A DNA stretch of 5,054 nt from the NCBI GenBank assembly GCA_023129355.1, contig JAGMCC010000097.1, forward strand, positions 1 to 5,054. The letters are read 5' to 3'. Positions 4,663 through 5,054 of the stretch are shown in pieces (within the stretch, counting starts at the first letter, position 1; each line of letters begins with the position of its first letter). This stretch comes from Dehalococcoidia bacterium (GTDB lineage: Bacteria; Chloroflexota; Dehalococcoidia; E44-bin15). The notes beneath the pieces were generated by a model that was not told where the DNA came from, did no database searches, and was given only the letters and a program-made list of their open reading frames with translations. A program made the position numbers and the translations under genes.

Positions 4663-5054
4663 GCCTGGAGTCCTTTCTTCGATCCGGTGACCCTGCTCTT
4701 AAATTGGCCATCGCTCACTTTAACATCGATGGCATCGCCACGGTGGACCTGGTCGATACGGGAGATAACCTCACCGGTGGCGGAGTGCTGCACCAGCGCA
4801 TAGCCGCGCTCCAGGGTTGCGAGCGGACTCAGCGAGCCAAGCTTCAGCTCTCGACCACGGAGTTTCTCCCGGCTTATGGTCAGGAGGTTCCCGAGGTGCA
4901 TTGAGGCAACCCTGGTGAGCTCGTCGATGCGCTGACGATATTGCTCAAGCCCCCTTGAAAGGGCTGCTACCAGCGCCCTGCTATGGGATTGGAGGCGAGC
5001 TTCCAGTTCAGCGCGGTGGGGCACGGCAAGCTCCGCCGCTGCCGATGGTGTGGG
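4629..5054 (-). CDS. xseA: Exonuclease VII large subunit, C-terminal part (cut by window edge)
   Basis: The last 141 codons of XseA, the catalytic large subunit of exonuclease VII. The frame stays open to the window edge, and its first visible residues, PTPSAAAELAVP, are a hallmark of the family core domain. The GTG at 5024-5022 is therefore an internal valine, not a start. A long, probably coiled-coil helical stretch (about 15-75 of the visible part) follows, the region that carries the XseB-binding arm. It is followed by the conserved C-terminal LERGYALVQH (81-90), GDAIDVKVSDG (106-116) and a basic tail. Full-length XseA is usually about 400-450 residues, so roughly two thirds, including the N-terminal OB-fold, lies beyond the window. 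The gene ends 34 nt inside xseB. Confidence 0.96.
   Translation of the reverse strand, partial: PTPSAAAELAVPHRAELEARLQSHSRALVAALSRGLEQYRQRIDELTRVASMHLGNLLTISREKLRGRELKLGSLSPLATLERGYALVQHSATGEVISRIDQVHRGDAIDVKVSDGQFKSRVTGSKKGLQAWMNSFPSKKR

Overview
The window looks like a bacterial chromosome of moderately high GC. A polycistronic operon on the minus strand fills about 991-5054, and a short, more AT-rich toxin-antitoxin island on the plus strand sits at its downstream end (about 65-986). XseA/XseB show that the host is bacterial. The mix of exonuclease VII, PHP, GART-like formyltransferase, archaeal-style HAD and PfkB kinase genes reminds me of Chloroflexota/Dehalococcoidia-type genomes, but that is an impression and no marker here settles it.

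The minus-strand operon, in transcription order, is xseA (C-terminal part only, cut by the window edge), xseB, a PHP-domain phosphoesterase, a PurN/GART-like formyltransferase, a HAD-superfamily hydrolase and a PfkB-family sugar/nucleoside kinase. Most junctions overlap or nearly touch: 34 nt for xseA/xseB, a 4-nt TTGA for xseB/PHP, a 4-nt ATGA for formyltransferase/HAD, and 9 nt for HAD/kinase with a strong AGGAGG overlapping the HAD stop. This implies co-transcription and translational coupling. XseAB makes exonuclease VII. The other four genes look like small-molecule (phospho-ester, formyl, sugar-phosphate) enzymes whose substrates cannot be read from sequence.

The plus-strand island carries a two-gene MazE/MazF (EndoAI/EndoA-type) module with a plausible promoter and a candidate operator. 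Upstream of the promoter are six decaying copies of a 10-bp repeat.

The main new observation is that this island is bounded by a perfect 13-bp inverted repeat (65-77 and 974-986), flanked in turn by a 6-bp direct repeat ATTCAT (59-64 and 989-994). Removing the island and one copy of the direct repeat rebuilds an ATGA stop/start overlap between the kinase stop codon and an open frame running off the left edge on the minus strand. This is the same kind of junction used elsewhere in the operon. The simplest reading is that a roughly 0.92-kb non-autonomous mobile element carrying only mazEF inserted exactly at a kinase/next-gene junction and uncoupled the downstream gene.
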